A stretch of 64,000 bases of DNA from an uncultured Prevotella sp. Its GTDB lineage: Bacteria; Bacteroidota; Bacteroidia; Bacteroidales; Bacteroidaceae. The notes beneath the pieces were generated by a model. The model ran no database searches. It saw only the letters and a program-made list of their open reading frames with translations, and was not told where the DNA came from. The translations under genes were made by a program, and so were the position numbers. The DNA is taken from contig URUK01000008.1 of assembly GCA_900551055.1 (NCBI GenBank), positions 1-64,000 of the forward strand, written 5' to 3'. Positions 51,801-58,179 of this stretch are shown piece after piece (within the stretch, counting starts at the first letter, position 1; the number at the start of each line of letters is the position of its first letter).

Positions 51801-52308
51801 AGGCCATTTGGTGGACGAGGATATAAGGAATATCGATGCGGTTAGTGAGGTTTTGGAATATTATAAAGAATTGTATTCCATATTGTGCGAGCAGGTAAGA
51901 CGTCAGTCGGAGGCCATAACTTTCGAGTGCAGACCGGTACAGTTAAGGGAGTTTCTGGGCGTAGATGAATGTGTGTTGGGTGATAAAACCCTTGTGGTTT
52001 ATTTGTTTGAAGTGTTGAAAAAACAGTGTGGATGTTTGTTTTCTTCCATACAGGTGTCTCCTGAAGATTCAAAATATGTGATACTTGAGTTTTCAGGACG
52101 ATGTTCCGGACAAATGGAGAAACAATGCCAAGATTCGTTTGCCCCACAAGTTGGGAATATTCCGTTTATGATATGTCGCCAGATAATGCGCGAGATTGCG
52201 GAACATGCCAATCGCCATGGATGTGGAATTACGGTTGATCGATCTGACGGCGAAATGCTTGTTGTCCGATTGTTGTTCGCACGTGTAGAGAATGTCATGA
52301 GAACATGA
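48811..52308 (+). CDS. Double-module sensor histidine kinase (DUF5112/DUF5113 type)
   Basis: An 1165-residue membrane protein built from two sensor-kinase halves; numbering uses a TTG start at 48811. Half 1: lipoprotein-like signal (FFFSAC near 28), TPR-rich periplasmic region to about 395, helix 405-427, coiled coil, then an ATPase with N-box Asn604/Asn609, G1 box DTGCGM at 637-642 and G2 box GHGFGL near 655, but no phospho-acceptor His. Half 2: signal-like helix about 703-722, short periplasmic part, helix about 863-885, then an H-box-like LKHETMYYP with His988 and a poorly preserved ATPase region. His and ATP site are thus in different halves. The start could also be a GTG at 48856. A cognate regulator follows. 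No ligand is known. Confidence 0.75.
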   Translation: MPRHADNIHVSKGSIVLVCLLGLFFFSACAPSGDAGADRLNTLSYAYHYRNLDSVRNFALKALAASGDYPTGKAEAYNNLAFADIAAMDYALARARLDSVAMLTDNQLELLVADIQNMRLCQRESRNKDFYDCRERAVRRMKRIDEEAGVMTERQKARYVYAKTEYRIVCSTYFYYVGLAGQSAKAMSHIEPSGGIQADTAQYAAYLYQIGSGGIISGKPRSEIWRVEFECLVKCYLLAERSGMVYWQANSLQSISEHLLDADEGYMTDGIKAALTYLDEDGMPDSLFAGYLAQKALGLFEEYGDVYQTAGAYRTLSQCYFALGDYRSALICLENALYNDKAIEKAPALVESIRECLSIVYSALGDKNNSDINRNAYLDIQEFTRQDRQLEARAERLDRISAQLNVLMAAVLVLAGVVLTLLFVFNKRRKRNGETDYTVSLLAPLREWHEERAAMMSGLDERLEIANEQLQLKRLQLEKDKRRSLDNKAKAFIVDNVVPYIDRMINEVARLKAGNESEDVRRERWAYMSELVERISEYNTVLTYWIQLQQGQLSLHIESFRLQEVFSVLAKSGMSFSLKGVGFDVKPTDSVVKADKALTLFMLNTLADNARKFTPNGGLVTVYAEDAGSYVEISVKDTGCGMAEDELSGIFSRKVRNGHGFGLMNCKGIIDKYKKISQIFNVCGLFVESVKGSGSRFYFRLPYGVLRGILLLMLCLFAGKDVSASNDRKAVLLNKADEYADSAYYCNIEGRYEETLEFADSARLCLNEYYRTIKPGDDCLMSGCDDGRNIPAEIRWFNEGIDTDYDIILDIRNEGAVAALALHRWDLYEYNNRIYTRLFKERSADKGLEGYCLAVQSASTNKTAAIVVIVLLVIAVVFVYYFLYYRHVLYLRLCEECVGNVVGVLHADISDEEKLRLIGNIDVLKISDELKGAVDMIKEELRCSLELGEAKIETIEAAEDELNRVMYEDEKLYVRNNVIDNSLSALKHETMYYPSRIGHLVDEDIRNIDAVSEVLEYYKELYSILCEQVRRQSEAITFECRPVQLREFLGVDECVLGDKTLVVYLFEVLKKQCGCLFSSIQVSPEDSKYVILEFSGRCSGQMEKQCQDSFAPQVGNIPFMICRQIMREIAEHANRHGCGITVDRSDGEMLVVRLLFARVENVMRT

Positions 52309-52341
52309 ACCAATAATTGTATTACATTATTATTTGGATAT

Positions 52342-53067
52342 ATGGACAGTTTTAAGGTTATAATAGTAGAAGACGTGCCCTTGGAATTGAAAGGTACTGA
52401 AGGTATATTAAAGAACGACGTGCCAGAAGCTGAAGTAATAGGTACGGCAGGTAATGAGGCTGAATACTGGCGATTGATGAAACAGCAGCAGCCAGATTTG
52501 GTCTTGCTTGATTTGGGGCTTGGCGGTTCCACGACTGTCGGTGTGGAAATATGCCGACATACCAAGGAGGCATATGGCAATGTAAAAGTCTTGATTTTTA
52601 CTGGGGAGATACTTAACGAGAAGTTATGGGTGGATGCACTTGATGCTGGATGTGACGGGATAATCCTGAAAAGTGGAGAACTGTTGACAAGAGGAGACAT
52701 TGTGAGCGTTATGAGCGGAAAGAAGTTGGTTTTCAACCAGCCGATACTTGAGAAAATAGTAAAACGCTTCAAATATAGTGTGAACAGCCAGATTGCTCGT
52801 CAGGAGGCGTTGGTTAATTACGAGATAGACGAATACGACGAGCGTTTCCTGCGCCATCTTGCTTTAGGGTATACGAAAGAGCAGATAACAGGTTTGCGCG
52901 GAATGCCTTTCGGTGTGAAAAGTCTTGAGAAGCGACAGAATGAACTTGTTAGAAAGTTCTTTCCTGACGGGAATGGAGGTGTGGGTGTCAATGCCACGCG
53001 TCTTGTCACAAGAGCCATTGAACTGCATATCCTCGATGCCGACAACCTGTATCCGGATGAAAGTTAA
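52342..53067 (+). CDS. Response regulator of the double-module kinase
   Basis: A 241-residue two-domain regulator. The receiver domain has Glu10-Asp11, phospho-acceptor Asp57 in LVLLDLGLGG, a Thr in LIFTGE near 88 and the Lys in ILKSGE near 109. The C-terminal part (about 165-235) resembles a LuxR/NarL-type helix-turn-helix, seen as FLRHLALGYTKEQITG followed by KSLEKRQNELVRKFF, and matches the Bacteroidetes DUF5932 architecture as I recall it. The gene lies 33 bp after the kinase and is surely its partner. Targets cannot be inferred from sequence; the gene ahead of the kinase is eda, so a sugar-acid stimulus is possible. Confidence 0.8.
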   Translation: MDSFKVIIVEDVPLELKGTEGILKNDVPEAEVIGTAGNEAEYWRLMKQQQPDLVLLDLGLGGSTTVGVEICRHTKEAYGNVKVLIFTGEILNEKLWVDALDAGCDGIILKSGELLTRGDIVSVMSGKKLVFNQPILEKIVKRFKYSVNSQIARQEALVNYEIDEYDERFLRHLALGYTKEQITGLRGMPFGVKSLEKRQNELVRKFFPDGNGGVGVNATRLVTRAIELHILDADNLYPDES

Positions 53068-53148
53068 TGGATGTATGGCTTGGAATAGATGCTATGGCAG
53101 TATCGGGCTCACTTTGGTAAAAGTGTTAAAAACTTATTTACAAAAAGT

Positions 53149-53760
53149 ATGAAGCAAAGAATATTTCCTTTATTGTCGGTAGTATTGGCTGCTGCAGAAG
53201 TTGTTTTAGTTCTGCTGTCATGGATAATTGCTACTGTACTGCCGTCATCCCATTTTAGGTCGATGTTGGGAGGCGAGGGGATACGGTGGTTTTTGGGTAC
53301 GTTCGTTGACAATGTTTCAGGAAATCTCATTGTCTGGATAATTCTTTGTTCGATGGCTTACGGCTCTTTTGCAGGGAGTGGATTTTGCAGGGCTATGGTA
53401 CAATTGTTGTATGGCGGAAATATCACAGGACGTCAACGTCGCGCCATGTGTTCAGCTCTTGGCGTTCTTGTTGTTTTTGTTGTGGTTGTATTTCTTCTTG
53501 CTTTTGTTCCGCATGCAATTCTTCTTGGCTTGTCTGGCGACTTGTTTCCGAGTGCGTTCAGTGCGTCACTTGTTCCATTATTGGCTTTTGTTGTGACGGC
53601 TATGTCTTTTGTTTATGGTTTTGTCTGTGGAACGTTCACAGGTGTTCCCGATGCATTTAAAAGCCTATGTGCTGGAATTGTAACGGCAGCTCCATTGTTC
53701 CCTGTTTACATATTGGCAGTCCAGTTATATTATACGGCGAGGTTCGTGTTTGTTGTTTAG
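53149..53760 (+). CDS. Small polytopic membrane protein (AbgT-like N-terminus)
   Basis: A 203-residue membrane protein from the ATG at 53149, with about five to six hydrophobic helices. The first 90 residues (PLLSVVLAAAEVVLVLLSWI, then MLGGEGIRWFLGTFVDN) recall the start of AbgT-family p-aminobenzoyl-glutamate transporters, but the protein is less than half their length. Short relatives occur in Bacteroidales and have no known role. An upstream in-frame start at 53089 would add a basic tail. It ends 20 bp from hisB, with which it converges. Confidence 0.55.
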   Translation: MKQRIFPLLSVVLAAAEVVLVLLSWIIATVLPSSHFRSMLGGEGIRWFLGTFVDNVSGNLIVWIILCSMAYGSFAGSGFCRAMVQLLYGGNITGRQRRAMCSALGVLVVFVVVVFLLAFVPHAILLGLSGDLFPSAFSASLVPLLAFVVTAMSFVYGFVCGTFTGVPDAFKSLCAGIVTAAPLFPVYILAVQLYYTARFVFVV

Positions 53761-53780
53761 ATGCTTGTGTTATCCAGCCT

Positions 53781-54857
53781 TTATATAATTCCTTTTGTGG
53801 AAGGCAGCTCATAATGATATATATCACGCTTTACCGCCATGCGTAAAGCCCGTGCCAAAGCCTTGAAGATTCCTTCAATCTTGTGATGCTCGTTTTGTCC
53901 TTCTGCCTTGATGTTAAGGTTCATGCGTGCAGAATCACTTAGACTTTTGAAGAAATGTGGAAACATCTCGGTAGGCATTTCTCCGATTTTCTCTCTCTTG
54001 AAGTCTGCTTCCCATACGAGCCACGGCCGTCCCCCGAAGTCAAGGGCAACTTGGCACAGGCAGTCGTCCATCGGCAAGCAGTACCCGTAGCGTTCAATTC
54101 CGCGTTTGTCGCCGAGGGCTTTGCTTATACATTCGCCTAAAGCCAAAGCCGTATCTTCGATAGTATGATGTTCGTCTACGTGAAGGTCGCCTTCTGTGTG
54201 GATTGTCAAATCCATCATTCCGTGTCGTGCAATTTGTTCGAGCATGTGGTCGAAGAAACCGATTCCAGTCGAGATGTCACATTTACCGGTGCCGTCGATG
54301 TTCAGTTCCACCTTGATATCGGTCTCTTTAGTGGTTCTTTTCACCTTGGCCGTGCGTTCTCCGGCAAATAATATTTCTGCTATTTTCTCCCATGTCATAC
54401 CGTCCTTACCGAGTATAAGGGCTTTGCATCCCAAATTTTCGGCAAGTTGCCGGTCTGTGTCACGGTCTCCGATGACGTAGCTCCCTTTTATGTCGTATTC
54501 AGGATTGCCGATATATTCGGTAAGCATGCCTGTACCCGGCTTGCGACATGGATGGTTGTCGTTGGGAAAATGGTTGTCAATCAGGATGTCGTCAAACGTA
54601 ATACCCTCACCTTCAAGAGTCTGCAATATGAAGTTGTGTACAGGCCAAAACGTGTCTTCTGGAAAAGAGCTTGTGCCGAGGCCGTCTTGATTGCTTACCA
54701 TTACGAAGCGGAAGTCAAGGTGTGAGCGTATGAAGCCCAAGTTTTTGAACACCCCATTGGTGAACTTCAGTTTGTTGAACGAGTCCACCTGCTCGTCTTG
54801 CGGTTCTTCTACAAGTGTTCCGTCACGGTCTATGAACAAGATTCGTTTTGCTCCCAT
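53781..54857 (-). CDS. hisB: Bifunctional histidinol-phosphatase / imidazoleglycerol-phosphate dehydratase
   Basis: A 358-residue fusion catalysing two steps of histidine synthesis. Residues 1-165 form the HAD-type phosphatase, with LFIDRDGTLVEEP near 7 and MVSNQDGLGT near 54. Residues 175-358 form the dehydratase, with FFDHMLEQIARHG and DLHVDEHHTIEDTALALGE (metal-binding His cluster), then DFGGRPWL and the second EHHKIEGIFKALARAL His motif. The rest of the his operon is absent from the window. The gene starts 7 bp after a membrane-protein gene, an unusual partner. Confidence 0.96.
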   Translation of the reverse strand: MGAKRILFIDRDGTLVEEPQDEQVDSFNKLKFTNGVFKNLGFIRSHLDFRFVMVSNQDGLGTSSFPEDTFWPVHNFILQTLEGEGITFDDILIDNHFPNDNHPCRKPGTGMLTEYIGNPEYDIKGSYVIGDRDTDRQLAENLGCKALILGKDGMTWEKIAEILFAGERTAKVKRTTKETDIKVELNIDGTGKCDISTGIGFFDHMLEQIARHGMMDLTIHTEGDLHVDEHHTIEDTALALGECISKALGDKRGIERYGYCLPMDDCLCQVALDFGGRPWLVWEADFKREKIGEMPTEMFPHFFKSLSDSARMNLNIKAEGQNEHHKIEGIFKALARALRMAVKRDIYHYELPSTKGII

Positions 54858-54864
54858 GGCATTC

Positions 54865-55752
54865 TTATTTGTTTTTCAGTTCATTCAACATCTCGTTCTT
54901 TTCCTTTTCACGGGTTGTTATGCTGCCGTAAAGGAAATAGCATACAAAGATTATAAACATGTTGATATATGCCCAGATGAAGAATGTCAGCGCATAGACC
55001 ACAAATTGTATGACAGTGAAATAAGACGGCAGTCCCGTCGGGTCGCCGATGAAGTTCACTCCGTAAACGGATAGTGAGTTTGCCGCCAAAACAATGAACA
55101 TAGGTGCGGATACGAGCACCGCACATATTATCGCACAAAGCGTGGCAAGGAACAGCGCCGTGAAAATCAGCCCCCAATGGCGTAATCCAGTCTTGTACGA
55201 CTTGAATATGATTTTTTCCAGCTTGCTGTCAGTCTCGACGAGATACTTCATTCCTACGTATATGAACGGAAGAAGCAGGAGGTATATGACGACAGACACA
55301 CCTCCGAGGATGTAGAACGTCGGCATCATGTCGTATAATGTTGTAGGCTGTTTAGCCATCGTCACCCCATAGAAAACGGATGCGTAAACAAAGGCCATGA
55401 CAATGCAGAACGCAATATAACATGCCGTGAGGATTGTACATCTCTTGATGTTCCACTTCATTGGCTGCCCGTTGACTACGAACATGGCTCTTGCATAATA
55501 GGCTATTTCTGCACAAAGCGTTATAAGCGATACGGCGCATAGCGCCACCGTAAGCCACGTGCTGCTGCCATAAAGCATGGCGTGGATATACAGCGAGAGG
55601 TATGCTGCTGACACCAAGGCCAGCGCGAGGCAATAAATCCAGGTTCTGCTGAATATACTTCTGATATTGTCGAAAAGCATTCTGTGGGCTTCCGACAGGC
55701 AAGCCGTATAACTGCGGCTTTTGCTTATTGAAGCTTGTTTGAGGTTTCCCAT
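54865..55752 (-). CDS. Polytopic membrane protein of unknown function
   Basis: A 295-residue membrane protein with about six transmembrane helices (near 37-58, 65-88, 108-130, 148-175, 200-230 and 245-275). The N-terminus is cytoplasmic and basic, and a short charged helix ends the chain (REKEKNEMLNELKNK). I recognise no catalytic motif or transporter signature. It lies directly upstream of hisB in what looks like a two-gene unit. A -7-like element stands about 95 bp before its ATG. Confidence 0.65.
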   Translation of the reverse strand: MGNLKQASISKSRSYTACLSEAHRMLFDNIRSIFSRTWIYCLALALVSAAYLSLYIHAMLYGSSTWLTVALCAVSLITLCAEIAYYARAMFVVNGQPMKWNIKRCTILTACYIAFCIVMAFVYASVFYGVTMAKQPTTLYDMMPTFYILGGVSVVIYLLLLPFIYVGMKYLVETDSKLEKIIFKSYKTGLRHWGLIFTALFLATLCAIICAVLVSAPMFIVLAANSLSVYGVNFIGDPTGLPSYFTVIQFVVYALTFFIWAYINMFIIFVCYFLYGSITTREKEKNEMLNELKNK

Positions 55753-55844
55753 GTCTTATATCCCTGTTGATTTGGCGTTTGTTGCCGTAGCCGATATGTT
55801 TACTTTTTCATACAGGAAACACGCCTTGTTGTGGTTTATTTATG

Positions 55845-55852
55845 CAAAGGTA
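55845..55852 (-). promoter_or_regulatory. -7 element of the membrane protein-hisB unit
   Basis: Reads TACCTTTG on the minus strand, matching TAnnTTTG. It pairs with a divergent element at 55898-55905 in the same short region. Confidence 0.5.
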
Positions 55853-55897
55853 GCAATATTCTTAATAATATGGGCTTAAGGTATGGATAAAAATTGC

Positions 55898-55905
55898 TAA
55901 CTTTG
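55898..55905 (+). promoter_or_regulatory. -7 element of the Gfo/Idh/MocA gene
   Basis: TAACTTTG, about 95 bp before the ATG at 56000. It leaves a leader of about 90 nt in which no structure is evident. Divergent with the minus-strand element at 55845. Confidence 0.5.
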
Positions 55906-55999
55906 TATGCAAAACCGGCAAAGGGCGGCAATGTCTACCGTTGTCGTTGGTGGTTTGCCGATGCTTTTAGTGTTTTTATTCTGGTTAAAAGCGATTGAA

Positions 56000-56983
56000 A
56001 TGAAACTTTTAAGATGGGGGTTTATAGGCTGCGGAGAGGTCACAGAGAAAAAATCCGGTCCAGCATTTAACGAGGTCGCAGGTTCCGAGGTGGTGGCTGT
56101 AATGAGCCGCAACGCGATAAAGGCGCGTTCATATGCCGAACGGCACGGCGTGAGAAAATGGTATACTGATGCGCAGGAACTTATCGACGATCCGGATGTA
56201 AACGCCATATACATAGCCACTCCGCCGTCAAGCCATGCCACGTTTGCCATTCTGGCCATGCGTGCCGGCAAGCCTGTGTATGTAGAAAAACCCTTGGCTG
56301 CTAATTACGATGACTGTGCGAGGATTAACCGTGTAAGCGAACAGACGGGTGTGCCATGCTTTGTTGCATATTACAGGAGATACCTGCCTTATTTTAAAAA
56401 GGTGAAAGACCTGATAGACGACAAGGTGATAGGCGATATTATGAATGTGCAAATCAGGTTTTCGGGTCCTCCCCGTGATTTGGATTATTCTGCCGGAGCG
56501 TCACTGCCATGGCGGTTGCAGCCAGATATAGCCGGAGGAGGCTATTTTTATGACCTTGCCCCACATCAGCTCGACTTACTGCAAGACTTGTTCGGGGTGA
56601 TTGTCGAGGCCGAGGGTATATGCGCTAACCGTGCCGGCCTGTATGCCGCCGAGGATAATGTATGTGCATGCTTCCGTTTTGAGAGTGGCCTGTCGGGCAG
56701 TGGTTCTTGGTGCTTTGTAGGACATAAGTCGGCTAAGGAAGACTGTGTGGAGGTTATAGGCGACAAGGGTATGCTGTGTTTTTCCGTTTTCAACTATGAT
56801 CCTATACGCTTGGTTACAAGTGAGGGTACTTCAAGTATTAATGTCCCCAATCCGCCTTATGTGCAGTTGCCGATAATAAAGAATGTCATCGAAGACCTGC
56901 AAGGCATAGGCGTATGCTCGTGTACAAGCGTGTCTGCTACGCCGGTTAACTGGGTGATGGACAGGATTTTAGGGAAATTTTGA
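56000..56983 (+). CDS. Gfo/Idh/MocA-family oxidoreductase
   Basis: A 327-residue NAD(P)-dependent sugar or inositol dehydrogenase-like enzyme. RWGFIGCGEVTEKKSGPAF near residue 4 starts the nucleotide fold, and AGKPVYVEKPLAANYDDC near 90 is the conserved EKP motif. DLAPHQLDLLQDLFG near 195 has the catalytic Asp and His of the C-terminal domain. Homologues act on inositols, N-acetyl sugars and others; the substrate is not assigned. ATG 56000 is chosen because a longer frame adds a spurious hydrophobic leader before the nucleotide fold. Confidence 0.87.
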   Translation: MKLLRWGFIGCGEVTEKKSGPAFNEVAGSEVVAVMSRNAIKARSYAERHGVRKWYTDAQELIDDPDVNAIYIATPPSSHATFAILAMRAGKPVYVEKPLAANYDDCARINRVSEQTGVPCFVAYYRRYLPYFKKVKDLIDDKVIGDIMNVQIRFSGPPRDLDYSAGASLPWRLQPDIAGGGYFYDLAPHQLDLLQDLFGVIVEAEGICANRAGLYAAEDNVCACFRFESGLSGSGSWCFVGHKSAKEDCVEVIGDKGMLCFSVFNYDPIRLVTSEGTSSINVPNPPYVQLPIIKNVIEDLQGIGVCSCTSVSATPVNWVMDRILGKF

Positions 56984-57030
56984 TGCGGTAAGGAACGGTG
57001 TGCTTCCCAATATGTCGTCAATCGCATTGC

Positions 57031-57089
57031 AAAAGGCAATGTTTTAGCGTGCGTTTTACGGCCTTTTGCACGCCAATTTACGGCCTTTT
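57031..57089. repeat. 22-bp register repeat array, cluster H
   Basis: Units start at 57031, 57053 and 57075, with cores AAAAGGCAATGTTTT, GTTTTACGGCCTTTT and AATTTACGGCCTTTT. Linkers are AGCGTGC and GCACGCC, which are close to reverse complements of each other. GCATTGC precedes the first unit. The array ends only 33 bp before the DUF1460 start, so it may lie in its 5' leader. Confidence 0.85.
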
Positions 57090-57122
57090 GAAAAACCGTT
57101 ATATACAAAATGTCATTTGGCT

Positions 57123-58055
57123 ATGAAGATATTATGCTGTAACTTGATACTTGCGGCTGTGTGCACGGCCGTCACTTGTGCGTCTGTCGGGCATGCTCCG
57201 GCAGCAGCCTCGCATGCTTTGCCGGTTGAAAACATGGGGAGCGGAACTGTGGCAAGCTATGTGCAATACACTAAAGCTGACAGCCTGAAAGTTGTGGGGC
57301 TGCTTGAAAGTGCGAGTGAGCTGTCAAGCCGGGCTAACGTGACTGTGTTTTTTGCGCGCAAACTGCTTGGACTGCCTTATGTGGCACATACCTTGGAGGT
57401 GAACAGGCGCGAGAGGCTTGTCGTAAACCTGCGGCAGCTTGACTGCACGACATACGTTGAGAATGTAGTGGCATTGACCATGTGCGCAAGGCAGAAGGCA
57501 TATACATTCAATGCTTTTTGCGACAACCTTCGTACTATACGCTACCGCGGAGGTTCCGTTCCGCATTATGTCAAGCGGCTGCATTATTTTACCGATTGGA
57601 TTGAGGACAACACGGCCAAAGGATTATGTCGTGAAGTGCAGGCTCCTGTGCCACCGTTTACAGCCGTGCAGGATGTGAATGTCTACTACATGTCAACTTA
57701 CCCGGAGAAATATAAGATGCTGAAAGACAATCCGGAATATGTGCCGCAGATTGCAGAAACGGAAAAAGCGTTGAACAAAAAGTCGTTCAGGTATGTTCCG
57801 AAGTCGGCGGTTAAAAACACCGCTCTGCTTCGGTCTACGATTAAAGATGGCGACATATTGGCCCTAACCACAACACTGAAAGGACTTGATATCCAGCACG
57901 TAGGCTTTGCCGTGTGGCATGATGACGGCCTGCACCTGCTCAATGCTTCAAGCTTGAGACGCAAGGTGGTGGAAGAACCTTTGACATTGTATTCTTATTT
58001 GCAAAGGCAACGTACCATGACGGGAGTCAGGGTGGTTAGGCTTTCTTGCCTGTGA
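57123..58055 (+). CDS. DUF1460 N-acetylmuramoyl-L-alanine amidase-like protein, exported
   Basis: A 310-residue exported protein; the ATG at 57123 begins a signal peptide (MKILCCNLILAAVCTAVTCA). LPYVAHTLEVNRRERLVVNLRQLDCTTYVENVVAL near residues 95-130 holds the nucleophilic Cys in DCTTYVEN, and the HVGFAVWHDDGLHLLNASS segment near 265 gives the His and Asn of an NlpC/P60-like triad. DUF1460 proteins in Bacteroidetes cleave muropeptide bonds and are implicated in wall turnover. It shares its upstream region with repeat cluster H. Confidence 0.85.
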   Translation: MKILCCNLILAAVCTAVTCASVGHAPAAASHALPVENMGSGTVASYVQYTKADSLKVVGLLESASELSSRANVTVFFARKLLGLPYVAHTLEVNRRERLVVNLRQLDCTTYVENVVALTMCARQKAYTFNAFCDNLRTIRYRGGSVPHYVKRLHYFTDWIEDNTAKGLCREVQAPVPPFTAVQDVNVYYMSTYPEKYKMLKDNPEYVPQIAETEKALNKKSFRYVPKSAVKNTALLRSTIKDGDILALTTTLKGLDIQHVGFAVWHDDGLHLLNASSLRRKVVEEPLTLYSYLQRQRTMTGVRVVRLSCL

Positions 58056-58114
58056 CATTTGCAATACGGTTTTCGGTTATGATTGTATCACAACCAATTG
58101 TTTTTACTGCAAAG

Positions 58115-58146
58115 TTTGTGTAAGTGACTAAAAATTACTACTTTTG
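58115..58146 (+). promoter_or_regulatory. Promoter of pheT
   Basis: TTTG at 58115-58118, 20-bp spacer, TACTTTTG at 58139-58146; full consensus, 34 bp before the ATG. Confidence 0.75.
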
Positions 58147-58179
58147 CGGTCTGTAAAAAAGCATAAAAAATAATTCGCA

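Noticed and set aside
58069..58100. Short hairpin (GGTT-TGAT...ATCA-AACC) after the DUF1460 gene
   Set aside because: Only eight interrupted base pairs and no T-run; too weak to list as a terminator.
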